A stretch of 64,000 nucleotides of DNA from Cladorhizidae sp. MBARI D1340-BT2 (lineage: Eukaryota; Porifera; Demospongiae; Poecilosclerida; Cladorhizidae). The DNA is taken from positions 29,749,976-29,813,975 of the forward strand of contig JAQNBH010000009.1 of NCBI GenBank assembly GCA_028752905.1. Reading direction: 5' to 3'. Positions within the stretch are counted from its first letter, which is position 1; the number at the start of each line of letters is the position of its first letter. The notes below the pieces were generated by a model that ran no database searches, had not been told where the DNA came from, and saw only the letters and a program-made list of their open reading frames with translations. The position numbers and the translations under genes are program-made. Below are positions 35,704 to 47,102 of this stretch, piece after piece.

Positions 35704-36988
35704 TCCAGTGCTAGGAAATCACAGTTGAAGGCCATTCTAAAGTACCATACCCTGAATGGGCTGGGCTTGCTGAAACACGACCAATGTGAAATCCATTTAG
35801 AGGAAGGAAACCCACTCCGCTTACCCCCTGCCCCCGCAATGAAAAATGATCTTAAGAAGGAGATAGATGAGCTATTTGCTTTAGGTATACTAATTCCATC
35901 CAAAAGCCCTTGGTCATATCCTATAGTACTGCCTAGGAAAAAGGTGACTAGGGATGTACGACTCTATATTGACTAGAGACAGCTAAATAAAGACACAATA
36001 AATGACCCGTTCCAGATGCCATGCATTGAGGACCTACTGAACCAAGTGGCTAATGCTGTCTGGCTTTCCAAGATTGATCTGAACAAGGGATTCTTCCTGG
36101 TCCTTCTTGGTAGAGCCAGCCAGGATAAGACAGCTTTCTGCACCCCGAGGGGGAAATAAACATTTACCTGCATGCCATTTGGTCTCAAAAATGCAACAGC
36201 AGCTTTCCAAAGGTGCATGGAAAACACTCTAGATCATTTGAGAGACTGCTGCGTGACATATATTGATGATATATTAATATTTTCTGCTACTTGGGAGGAA
36301 CATGTACAACACATTGAAGAAGTGTTGAAAGCATTGGTTGAGGCTGGGCTGACTACGAACCTAGACAAATGTGTGTGGGGGGCATAGTCACTAGAGTATC
36401 TGGGACACCAAATTGGACATGGCCTTGTAAGTGTGCCCGAAGTTAAAGTTAAGACACTCAAGGACTTCCATAGACCTAGGAATCAGAAAGGGTTGAGGGC
36501 TATCTTGGGGACCGCCGGTTATCACTGGAAGTTTATACCCGATTTTGTTAGGTGGGCGGGTCACCTGTTCGATGCCCTGAAGAGAAGGGTGCCATCTGTT
36601 CACTGGAATGGAATAAGAAAGAGTCAGATGCATTTAACCATATTGTTTCTGTTCTATGTGACGAGCACTCGCTCATTATTCCCAGAGCTAATGATGAGCT
36701 GATTCTCCACACTGATGCCTCGATCCTCAGAATTGGTGCAGTACTCTCAGTAAAGTGGGAGGGAGAGGAACAACCTGTTGCCTACTTCTCTAAGCGAACC
36801 ACTCCCGCCGAAACAACTGTTTCCGAACTCGAATGCCTGGCTGTGGTCAAACCTGTCGACCACTTTGCTATTCCCGCCACTTTACTGTCCTAACTGACTA
36901 CCGGGATCTGCTAGCTCTACAATGGTCTACTCGACTGACAGGCAGACTAATGTGCTGGCACTGGCCCTACAGGTGTTCCAGTTCGAAC
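35704..36988 (+). pseudogene. reverse transcriptase and RNase H
   Basis: RT blocks in order: GILIPSKSPWSYPIVLPRKK, VRLYID followed by stop 35974-35976, RQLNKDTINDPFQMP, WLSKIDLNKGFF, stop 36157-36159, CMPFGLKNATAAFQRCME, and the catalytic TYIDDILIFS at about 36259. Then comes stop 36385-36387, LEYLGHQIGHG and the connection domain. A frameshift near 36560-36600 leads to RNase H (LILHTDASILRIGAVLS, then PVAYFSKRTT). RNase H is cut at 36989 by the nested transposon, and its last residues (QPGMLHKNADGL) resume at 39660. The TYIDD motif is intact; the stops disable the gene. Confidence 0.9.
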
Positions 36989-39659
36989 TTAAGGGGGGAA
37001 GAGGGCTGAAAACACATATTTTTTCAATTTTTTTTTTATGGGCCCAAAAGGGTTCATAATATGTCTGGAGTTTGAGTTTCAAGTTTCAGAGCAAGTGAAT
37101 ACTTGCATCAGAAGATATAGCCATTTTTATACAGTGCATTATTATTCCATTTCATTTCATTTCACTTCACATTGGAAGAGGTTCTCTCCCAGTCTTACCT
37201 GGCTACAATCGGGCGAGCGGCGATGATCGCCTACCCAAAATACAGTTTTTATATATCAAAATGTTGCCAATTTCATGGAGACCCTTACCAGTCGTTTGCG
37301 CAATGAATTGGCCAGGTGGGGGGGTAGTGCGCAACCGCTAAGATGAGCACGTTTTTTTAGGTCAAGGTTCACTTGAAACTTTTACACTGTTGAGTTATGG
37401 GGAAGAGAACAGAGAAGCATTTTAAACAGAAAGGCCAAGGATTCAAGAAGAGTGAAGACAAGAAGAAGAAAGCCCTACAGGCGGCTGTTGTTGAGCCTGT
37501 CACAGTAGCCACGCAAGGCAAGTTTTAATGTTTATCTCCATAGTAAATAGTTACTAGCTGTTTCCTTTCCTTTGTTAGTGAGTCTCTTGGATCCTGTGGG
37601 TGGGGTAGTGCCTTCTGTGAACCTTCACTTACCTTGCAATCAATTGCAAATGTCTGAAGAGAGGCCAGTTCCATTGGTGACTATGACAAGTGACTATGAC
37701 CAGGAAGAAGTTGGCTCTCATGGATAGTTCAGCTGCTTCTGTGGCTGTTGCTACTGGATCTACTGGCTCTACCTCTTTGGACTCGGGTGGTGTTGGAGAA
37801 CTAGGTAAGGGTAATCATATAATAAACTTAGATAAGCTTAGAGAGGTCATAGAAAGGTGTAATAAGTTGGTAACTGAGCTCCCTTGCAACTGAAGCCCGT
37901 AGGGCAGGCATGGTTTACTTTTTGTTCAAATTGTAGTAACACTCGAGACATCTCAAACCCTGTATCTGTAGAAGCATTCTTTGAACATCCAGTCAGTACT
38001 GGGTGCTCGCATTGCTGGAATTAGTCATTCTGGTCTGGAAGACATCACTGCAGTCATGGATATGTTGCCCCCTCTTAGTTCCACTTGTTTTTTTAAAATA
38101 TACTAGGTCAATAGGGAGTGACGCAAATGCAGTAACAGAGTATTATGTTGGATGCCGCTCATAGGTTACATGATTTTTATAGGGTTAGGCATTAAGACAT
38201 CATTGATGTTAGTATTACTGTTGACGGCACATGGCTTAGACAGGGCCACAAATCAAATTATGGCTTGGTTGCGGTGATGTCTTGGGACACTGGAGAGGTT
38301 TTAGATTATTATCTTATGTCTAATTTCAAGCTTGTGCGCGAAGACCTGAAGATGAAACAGAAGCAAGTTACACAGAATGGTTTGAGGGTCACAAGGTAAA
38401 TTGTGAAGCCAATTTTGAAGGCTCTTCGGTTTCTATGGAAGTTGTAGGAACACAAAAACTTTTTTAGTGTTCAGTGGAGAGACTGAAGCTTAGGTACACA
38501 CACATTAATTAGTGATGGGTATACAAATGCACATAAACGGGAGTGCAACAAGTGTCGGGCTTGCCATCGAGAGGCAGCAGAGTTTCAATGGAGGGCGGAG
38601 CATTGTATGGTCCTGGCAAGGGGGACCTGTAACATTTTTATTTTGTTTGTGTCTTGCTTTCTATTGTCAAACAGAGATTTCAAACAAAGATTACTGGAAG
38701 ATACTTTTGTTTATGTGTATTTTTGTCAAGCTTAGAAATTACTGGAGGATGACTTTTGTTTGTGTTCTATTGTTTTTCAGGGATTACTGGAGGGTGTCGG
38801 AAGACATGTGTGGAGAGCGACGATGGATGGACCTGGGCATGGGAGCCCTGAAAATGATGACGTGTTTATGTTTGCTAATTCAATATTAGCAAAGCAACGT
38901 AACAAGTCTGATGCATTTTAATTTATGTGTATGTATATATATATAATTATTGTTGGTTTTGAAGTTGTAGTTAGGATGTAGGATACTGCTGTTGTTGAAA
39001 AAATAAAGGACTGTGAAAGTCAATTGGTTGCTTTCAACATTTTGTTTGTACACACACAATTCTAGTAATGAGGGGGTGTATTCTAGTGAAGCAGGGGCAG
39101 CTGGGATGTGATTACAAACTGCTTGGACTTCAAGGCTCAATATCTCTGAAGTGATTTTTGAAAAACCGTTCAAATGATAACTTGAATATTTTTTATCCTT
39201 TCATTAAAAAAATTATTTCATTTGAAAGCAAATTTTATATTCTACAACTTGCGCGAGAGTTTTTGTTTGATAGGATTACTAAAAAATACCTATAGATGGA
39301 AATTTAACGTGATGTCATAAATCTATGTTCAGAAAATGCAACAAAAAAACTTTTTTTCGAAATTTCAAGACACGCAGTTTGTAGTGCTCATTATGATTGA
39401 CTAATAGACCGAATAAGAGCCTCGCAAAGGTCGTTACTGCAACGTGGTTTACTTAACGGCTTACGGTCCGCACTGGAAGAGCCTATAATGAGCCAGGAAA
39501 AAATTATGGCGAAACTAAATGACAAAAGAGACTTACCATTAGAAAGCACAGACTGCAAGCTATAATTTGATATATAAATTGGGAAACTAGAGTGAATGCG
39601 AGCAAAGATATGGTACTTTATATGAGACTACGCGATACGCAGCCTTCTTTCCCCCTTAA
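36989..39659 (+). mobile_element. TTAA-flanked Kolobok-like transposon nested in RNase H
   Basis: TTAA at 36989-36992 and 39656-39659. The ends read GGGGGGAAGAGGGCTG and, inverted, GGGGGAAAGAAGGCTG. Removing the insert with one TTAA rejoins the host retrotransposon's reading frame across the site. The element is 2663 bp. Its transposase carries the domain databases call Mutator-like (Pfam 'Mutator'). Classical Mutator elements make 8-10 bp duplications, whereas Kolobok elements make TTAA, so I favour Kolobok. It is younger than the retrotransposon insertion. Confidence 0.85.
37397..38890 (+). pseudogene. Kolobok/Mutator-domain transposase, broken
   Basis: Exon 1 starts at 37397 (MGKRTEKHFKQKGQGFKK, basic). 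It splices through a 61-bp GC-AG intron (37518-37578; donor GCAAGT, acceptor TTTGTTAG) into an open frame. A 13-bp tandem duplication (37677-37689 and 37690-37702) then shifts the frame, and the next frame continues to GNHIINLDKLREVIERCN near 37840. Later blocks: VLGARIAGISHSGLEDIT and MDMLPPLSS near 38010, then the core VDGTWLRQGHKSNYGLVAVM and SWDTGEVLDYYL near 38230, which holds the first catalytic Asp. FEGSSVSMEV and weaker matches extend to about 38890. Many stops in the second half. Confidence 0.75.
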
Positions 39660-39851
39660 GTACCAGCCAGGCATGTTACATAAGAACGCAGATGGATTGT
39701 AGCGACAATGCTGGCCTGAAGATAAAGCACTGGTGAGAGTGACTGAGGGAGCTAGGGAAACACCGCTGATTCCGGCTCCTATTAAAGTCTCAAACATAAG
39801 ATCACATCCACACTCCAATGGAGGACCTTCAGCTGGGGGAGGAGGTGTTTC

Positions 39852-39868
39852 ATCTCAGGAGAGGGAGA
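39852..39868 (+). promoter_or_regulatory. polypurine tract
   Basis: A purine-rich stretch ending AGGAGAGGGAGA abuts the 3' LTR, as needed for plus-strand priming. Confidence 0.75.
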
Positions 39869-40250
39869 TGTTGAGGGCAGACTCATCAACATGGACCATG
39901 GATGACCTTTAGGCATTAACACATAGAGTACTGAGGGACAAGTTATGTCACACCAAACAGACTTAGATATTATATAGCCTAATGTGTGCATACATAGTTA
40001 TAGTATATGGAACTTTGCTGAGTGTGTATGTAAGAATGTGTGACATCCTGTTTCCTGGTAAGTCAGGATATAAGAACCCTGACTGACCGAGGTTCAGGAG
40101 CTTTGCCTTGTCCTGTAATTGCAACCTTGTGTCTTCATTAGTAATCTAAATTCTCTGATTGCAAGATACGGGTGCTACTTACATAAGCATAGCTCTGGTG
40201 GCAGCAATTTATACCATCACTTGAGGGTTAGACTGGACTATCACTCAACA
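39869..40250 (+). repeat. 3' LTR, 382 bp
   Basis: TGTTGAGGG start and CACTCAACA end, giving the TG..CA form and short inverted ends. Collinear with 32827-33207. The visible divergence implies an old insertion. Confidence 0.94.
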
Positions 40251-40255
40251 GTGTC

Positions 40256-41230
40256 CCTGAGCAGAACGGCAGAGGAATATTCAGCCAGAGCAGCTCATTA
40301 AGTGAATATCAAATATTTCAATATCTGTGAAGACAGTTGATCTTGATGATAGTGGCATCCACCCAGAGTCAAGGAAGATTGCAGCTAGTGTAACAGTAGC
40401 TTCTATTGAGATGGACTATTAGCACTCAGGCTTTGAGAGGTCAGAGGTGAGGACGTAGAAGACTTGGAGGGAGGAGGAAACTCTAACAGATGGCAAAATA
40501 GCAATAGTACTGTCTTGTGATCAAGTTCACAGACCCACCTATCTGCAAGCTAAAACAATAGAGCATGGTGTTCCATTACTTCATTAGTGCACATCCTATA
40601 ATAGGTCACAGAGCAATGACGTTACGAGGACGGTGATAAATCAAACTTGAACTGGTAGCTGCTACAACTCTTAGCTTGACCTCAGTCAGTGATTATTGGG
40701 GGGTATTATCGGGTAAAGGCATTTTTGTGAGATATCATCACGAGTCATTTGTACCTAATTAGCTGCACACTAGACATCTAGCGTGAGCGAAGTCACATTT
40801 TGCCAGCAAGCCAAGACCAGGATCTCTCTAAATAATATATCTCTAACAAGGGCATTCAGCTTTTGACTTGTTCCAGATGCTAGCAGGTCGGGGTTACACA
40901 AGTTGCACACTTCTCTAGAAATAAAAAAGCTAGTTATTCAGAGAAGTTCCTCCGTGTTCCCTGTAGCAATAGAGATTGACACTTTGAAGGTTGGATAAAG
41001 GTTTGAAGCAACCTCATTAAAAATGGAGCCTTCTCGGCATAATTATGTTATTTTTTCATTAAATTTACTCAAACATCCTCTAGTGACAACAATTTTGATG
41101 ATGAGATTGTGAACGTCTTAGAAAAGTGATGACGAATTGTGTGACTGCACGAGTATTGGTGGGACTTGGGAACTCTGCGAGTATTGTACCTGTGTAGTAG
41201 AGACATCGGTCAGTCTGCACATCTAAGGGA
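40256..41230. other. no gene recognised
   Basis: Sequence with stops in all frames and no repeat I could match. Confidence 0.45.
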
Positions 41231-41480
41231 AGTTCTAACTTAAGTTTGTCTCTACGCATACCTTAAGGGAAGTTGTAACGTCTGTCCATTCTTATGCACA
41301 ACCAAAGGGAAGTAGATGTCTGTCTGTCTGTACACACACTCCAAGGGAGGTTGTTACGTCTATCCATCCTTATGCACATCTAAAGGGAAGTTGATGTCTA
41401 TCTGTCTGTACACACATTCCAAGGGAAGTTGTAATGTCAGTCTCTCCGTATGCACCCCTAAGGGAAGGTGGCATGCCGAC
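41231..41480 (+). repeat. minisatellite, unit about 45 bp
   Basis: About five copies around AAGGGAAGTTGTAACGTCTG and TGTACACACA. Frames across it are repeat-driven. Confidence 0.85.
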
Positions 41481-41759
41481 AAAACTTCACCAGAAACAGA
41501 TAGATACCGGAGTTGTTTTTGTTTGATCCAGATCCTGATGCAGGGCAACCTTCAGGGATATATATGCACATGCACTTCTCCCATTCCCAATGATGCCACA
41601 CATATTATGCAACTTGGTTCATTATTACCAACAAACTACACCAGCTACATTGGAGGTTGCATGATGCAAAGTGTTAGCCAGTGAGGCTGTCTCTATCCCT
41701 GCTCTATTAGGAGAAAGCTGCAGTTAATGATATGGAGAGATTTGCAGAGGATAGCATCT

Positions 41760-43085
41760 TCAGGACTACATGACCCTAGCATCCAAGTCACCTGGTACTA
41801 CATGACCAGTGTATCCAAGCCACCTGGTACTACCTGACCAGTGTATCCAAGCTATCTGGTACTACATGACCAGTGTATCCAAGCCATCTGGTAATACCTG
41901 ACTTGTGTATCCAAGCCACCTGGTACTACATGACCAGTGTATCCAAGCCACTTGGTCCTACATGACCACCTGGTTACATGATGTCAGGGAATTCTATCTC
42001 CCTGAATGAGTTCACAACAGCCCGGGATGAACCCAAATCAGCAGCTGGTGGTCAAGCCATAGACCAGATGTGTGGAAACCATGGTAGCAAGTGTGGGAAC
42101 AGACGGAGGACCTCACCACCAGACACTATAAAGGATGTGGTCCACCTGCCTGAGGAAAGAACTACACACCCCTCACCTGATAAGACAAGGCATTGGATTG
42201 GTCGCCAAGGGTCGGTTCCATGATGACCTGATGTCATCAAACCTAGTAGTTCGAACAGTATATAAGAAACAGCTAGGGAGAAGTTAGCAGATACCTGAAT
42301 ATTACCAGAGACTGCTGCAACCAGCAATTAAGAACTGTTAGATAAGAACCCACTGAACCTTTGTTATTGTGGTTGATATTGTGTTGTGTTATCTTGTCAT
42401 GGCTGGTGTATTTATGTATCTCATAATTATAATATAACTATCTGTAGTTATATTTGGGAATCCAGCTATTCTGTTGAGAGTTGCTGAGTTTGGCTTGTTC
42501 TGAGGATTGCCAGTAGGACAGACTTGGAATCAAAGATCAGGCGTCGCGTGACGAGCAGGGATCTGCTCAGCCAGCTAAAGTGTCCGTACTGGGAGAAGGC
42601 TGGTTTTTCATGACACATGACCAGTGTATCCAAGCCACTTGGTACTACATGACCAGTGTATCCAAGCCACCTGGTACTACATGACAAGTGTATCCAAGCC
42701 ACCTGGTACATACTACATGACCAGTGTATCCAAGCCACCTGGTACTACTTGACCAGTGTATCCAAGCTCTCTGGGACTACATGACCAGTGTATCCAAGCC
42801 ACTTGGTACTACATGACCAGTGTATCCCAGCCACCTGGTTACATGACCAGTGTATCCAAGCCACTAGGTACTACATTACCAGTGTATCCAAGCTACTTAA
42901 TACTACATGACTAGTGTATCTAAGCCACCTGGTACTACATGACCTGTGTATCCAAGCCACCTGGTACTACATGACCAGTGTATCCAAGCCACCTGGTACT
43001 ACATCACTAGTGTATCAAAGCCACCTGGTACTACATGACCAGTGTATCCAAGCCACCTGGTACTACATGACTAGTGTACCCACCT
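41760..43085 (+). repeat. 32-bp minisatellite split by a solo LTR
   Basis: The unit contains CTGGTACTACATGACCAGTG and TATCCAAGCCAC. About six copies (41760-41981) lie before the LTR and about fourteen (42616-43085) after. The variant TGGTTACATGACCAGTG near 42838 shows the intact form of the insertion site. Confidence 0.95.
41982..42615. mobile_element. solo LTR, 634 bp, inserted in the minisatellite
   Basis: Begins TGTCAGGGAATT and ends TTTTTCATGACA: TG..CA termini with the 5-bp inverted ends TGTCA/TGACA. The flanks are identical CATGA (41977-41981 and 42616-42620), a 5-bp target duplication. A TATA-like GTATATAAG lies near 42258. No internal coding region remains, as expected after LTR-LTR recombination. 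It is unrelated to the 32.8 kb element's LTR. Confidence 0.88.
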
Positions 43086-43099
43086 GGGACACAAAATCA

Positions 43100-43430
43100 C
43101 TGCTCTAAATAAAGAACATACATGCAGTATTATTATACGAAGGCCCATCATTGCTCCAGTTAATTAACATACAAGCAGTTCATGCATACAGAAGCCACTC
43201 ATTCGTCCATTTTAAGAACATACATTCAGTACAATTATACGGAGGAATCTCATTGATCCATGTGATGAACATACATGCAGTATATGTAAGAAGGCCTGCA
43301 TGCAATGAACTACATGCAGTTCATGTATACAAAGCATATTGTTCGCTCCTTATAATGAACACACATGCAGGACAAATATATGTACGCTACATATTCCTCA
43401 TGTGAAGAACATACATGCAGATACTGAGTG
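43100..43430 (+). repeat. minisatellite, unit about 60 bp
   Basis: About five copies around GAACATACATGCAGTA with variable spacers. Confidence 0.8.
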
Positions 43431-43439
43431 AGGGATGAT

Positions 43440-45179
43440 GGTTCATCACAAAAGTTATTTATAGTCCACATACAATAGGGCATGAAGTGTTTATTGTGCT
43501 AGTGGACTTTCATTATTGAAAACACTTTTTGATATGAAGTATTACATAGTGATAACATCAATTGGCATCTTCAACATTTGTAAGTTGGCCTAGCAATACT
43601 CTAGGGACAACTTGATCTTTCAGGGTCCCTCTTTTGCCTATTCTTCCAAATGCAGATAATTCACATGTTTTATGCTCCAAGGATTAGCAGCCATTCATTT
43701 AGGCAGCCTGCAAATAGGTCCATTCAACCAATGGTCTTCTCATATATTGTATCGGGAGAGAGTGATGTTGTGTAAGGGATATTGTGTAAGGGATTCCAGC
43801 AAGATTAACAGGAAGCTGTTCAACGTAAGGCATTTTTTCTAGGTGGTGGAGAAGAAAGCTGAAGAGAAGATTAGCCTGTGGGATTTTGTAGTGTCCACTT
43901 ATAAAAATATGTACTTAGCACGGGAGTTGGGGGGAGGGGGAAAGGGTTTGAAGTGTGAAATATTTGCAGAAGATGACTATTAAAATAATCTCCTAGAAAG
44001 ACCACTTTGCAATATTCAGTGATTATCCCTAAAATATTAACAGGTGTCCTTAGTAATGGGGTATAAGTTATTGTAAATTGATTTATCGGCTGTGTGTGGC
44101 TGTTTATAGAGAATAAACACTCAATGCGAAGCAACTATCTGTTTTGCAACGTGTCGTTATTCAAATTTGCAAACAACACCTTCACCACCAGCCACTCCCT
44201 CTCTATTGAGCATTAGATAAACCACACCCTCATTATAAACCACATCCTAGATTGTTTCCCCACCCCATCCTCTAGTCGTTTAACCGCAACTACAGATACT
44301 CCAATCCATCCTCCAGTGACTCAACCAGTGGAATTGAGGGGGGGGGTTAAGGCGCACAAGACATCTGTGAGGGAAAACTTGCCCAATTCAGGTTCATACA
44401 AGAATTTGAAGAATTCGAAGTAAAATACACATAACATCATCCCCCTCTCCCTGTGTGCCTGGTGTTACAGATAATTGTTGCCAGTTTCTCTCTAGCAGAG
44501 AGCATCAGGACCCAGCATCAGGTTTTTTCCCCTGGGAACATAACATTGCCATTTCTGTTCAAAGAAGAATAGTACAATATAAACTATATAGTATGGTGAA
44601 GAACAGTCTGAATACAATGCTTTTATGTGTATGTACCATATCTATGCTCACAATTCAAGCAATGGTCCTGGTTTAAATATGAAAATGCAGCCAGTGCTGT
44701 ATGTTTTCTGATTGAATTTTTTAATGTAGTTTTTGGAACTGCAGGTTGGAATGTGAAGTGGATTCCCACACATATGAAACTCCTTTTACAGTACATCACT
44801 TAGTCTTGAATAGTTATAACAACTCTGATTAATAAGCTCCACAAACACTACAGATTGAATCCCATTTTTATTAATTTTTAAAATGAACTTATGCTCATGT
44901 GAGGAGGTTTCTAAATAATAATAATATATTAGAAGCACCTTGTGTGTGTGAGTTTTGGAGCTGCATAGATTATGTACACTTCATTGTATGGACTATATAA
45001 TAAAGAGCTCAAATGGTTAATCTTTCAGTGTATTCTATTTTAATATTTAAAATATTGCATAGTTATAGCTCTGCCAAAGTTACATGCAATACTTGAACTG
45101 GACTTAATTGTTGACCCTGATGGAAAGTGATAGCCCGTTGAAGTATTTATCTGGGACTAGAGCAAACTCTACTCTGTAA
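43440..45179. other. no gene; one foldback-arm fragment
   Basis: 44880-45120 is a diverged arm of the foldback family (TTGGAGCTGCATAGATTATG, then ATTATAGCTCTGCC-like sequence). Otherwise no recognisable feature. Confidence 0.5.
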
Positions 45180-45221
45180 AGGTAGGCAGGAGGCCACACC
45201 CCATGCACCCATGCCTTACAC

Positions 45222-47102
45222 CAGGGCCGTATTATCCATAAGGCTGACTAGACTGAAGCCTAGGGGCCCACCAAGAGCAGGGGCCCACCAAAAACAGGGG
45301 GCCATGCGCAAACTTTTTTTCCGTACCCGAAAAGTAAACATGAGATTGGTGCGCGCATCTATTCCCAGAGACATAGGGTGTGTTTATCAGTGGGCTTTCT
45401 CCTCGTGTCCAAAGAACTGGAGGCTTGATAGAGGAGTTCTAGGTGCTAGGATTACACTGGTACTTCACTCAAATCTCAAAAGGTTTTCAAATATATGAGC
45501 TGATAATAATTTAAAAAAAGTAAAGCGAAGAACTCTTGTTACCAAGGTGAGGAACTAACTTTACTTCAGCTATACTAATAGTTTCTTTTATGATTGTTAG
45601 ATCAAGCTAAATAGTGTAGGAATAGTAAATAGTTTAGCTAGCATATCTAAATAGTGTAGGAATAGTAAATAATTTAGCTAGCGTAGCTAAATAGCTAGCT
45701 AATTAGCTTGTGCTTCATGAAGCTAGCTAGCTAACGGACCCAAGTAGCTAACCAGCTAGCGCACGCATATAGCTAGCTGACTAAAGCACCCTAGTAGCTA
45801 GCAAGCTAGCACACCCATATAGCTGGTTAGCAGTTAAATAGCTATCTAGCTTAGCTAAATAGCCTTTTCTCTCCTGAGAATATACTGTGCTGTTTTTTTA
45901 AATATAGTCCTTGCTCGCATTTAGTTGTTAATATATTTTACGTATAGGATTGCAGCAACATCTGTCATGTAATCATAACCATGAGACTAGGATGAAGGTA
46001 TACGTATAAAACTGAATCTGAGTGGTAGGTCTGGAAGCTGATGGCTAGAGGTGTCTGATGCCATCCTGCCATTGCAGAAAGCACAGTCACACCTCTGACT
46101 TCCTCGCACTTGGTAATGGTCTCCCTTGCCATTCAGCTTGTTGGGGTACTTCTCAGCCATGTTGGGCCCACTTCGGCAACCTATGCTCAGCATGTGCATT
46201 GGTCCTACCAAAGGTAAACTTTAGCGTGGTGGGTCCAAAGAATAGCGGAAAACAATCTTCTGCATTTGGCAGGATGGAGGTCCTGGTTGAAGGATGAATG
46301 GGGTACTCTGTGGAGCAATGTCATCTAGAATTTGAAATGAAATTATAATGGTTTATATGTAAAGTTTGCTTGATATAAAACATTTGTCTGTGTAGTAGCT
46401 AATAATATTAGTTGTTATTATTCTTATTGCGGGAATATCATACCTTCCCAAGCAGTTGTCCAGATATATTGGCTAGCATCCACACGGCTGGTTCCACTTA
46501 CATCTGATCTTCCTCGCCTCTACTTTCCTCTTCCTGCAGCTCTTCCCTTCCTCTGCTGTCCTCTACCTGCAGCTCTTCCCGTATTACCACTACCTCCCAT
46601 TGACATCTGCTGACTTAGACCTCTCACTGTATCTCTCCCCCTATTTCCACTTGCTCCAACATCCATATTTGCACTCTCATTCTTGATCTCTTCAAAATTG
46701 CTTACTGATATCTATTTCTCACCATCACTATATACAACTATTTGAGTCACTGTATATACAATCACCAATGCTAATATCATCAGATAACATCTCTAGTAGA
46801 GTCTCGGTATCATATCCACAGGCCATTCATAGTAACAACCACGAACAGCGTAGTAACTAACCGCAGTAAAATAAAACAACCGTCGAGGTCAAATTAAAGT
46901 GGTCGTCACGATATCATGACAATGGTCTAAGGGTGACAATTACGAATACGTGGCAATATTATGGTTCGGTATGATGTAAACAATGAAATGTACCGAGCCC
47001 CAACGACAGTTGCTCTTGTGAAACTGGCGCCAGACTCGCAGTCTCGAGGGGCCCAAAGAAGCTCGAAGCCTAGGGGCCCTGCCTTGGGCTAATACGGCAC
47101 TG
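45222..47102. mobile_element. hAT-type non-autonomous element, 1881 bp, perfect 8-bp TSD
   Basis: CCTTACAC precedes (45214-45221) and follows (47103-47110) the element. The ends are CAGGGCCGTATTATCC and, inverted, CAGTGCCGTATTAGCC, and both continue into a GCCTAGGGGCC block. The 8-bp duplication and CAG ends fit hAT. No hAT transposase was found inside. 45610-45850 is dense in TAGCTAGC palindromes. Confidence 0.88.
46450..46860 (-). CDS. possible acidic and Arg/Gly-rich exon remnant inside the hAT element
   Basis: From about 46826 the minus strand reads MACGYDTETLLEMLSDDISI, then DCIYSDSN. After a stop comes a Gly/Arg-rich segment (NTGRAAGRGQQRKGRAAGRG) built on a short tandem repeat. This layout resembles a piggyBac transposase N-terminus, which would be odd inside a hAT-type element, but no catalytic domain follows. 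The minus-strand frame at 45987-46211 (SQRCDCAFCNG) is not recognised. Confidence 0.3.

Larger units (their letters stand above)
32827..40250 (+). mobile_element. Ty3/gypsy LTR retrotransposon, Gmr1-like order, decayed
   Basis: Two LTRs (32827-33207 and 39869-40250) flank gag, protease, integrase remnants, reverse transcriptase and RNase H, in that order. The integrase pieces lie between protease and RT, not after RNase H. After RNase H only about 200 bp remain before the 3' LTR, leaving no room for an integrase there. This matches the Gmr1-like group (first described from cod), known from established literature. Flanks ATGTC and GTGTC are a probable 5-bp target duplication with one change. 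Stops, frameshifts, an integrase-core deletion and a nested transposon (36989-39659) make it defective. No envelope gene is seen. Confidence 0.88.

Noticed and set aside
32827..40250. Endogenous retrovirus with envelope
   Set aside because: No envelope-like frame between RNase H and the 3' LTR; about 200 bp of host element remains there besides the nested transposon.
45222..47102. Autonomous hAT element
   Set aside because: No TTF finger, RNase H-fold or C-terminal dimerisation blocks found inside.
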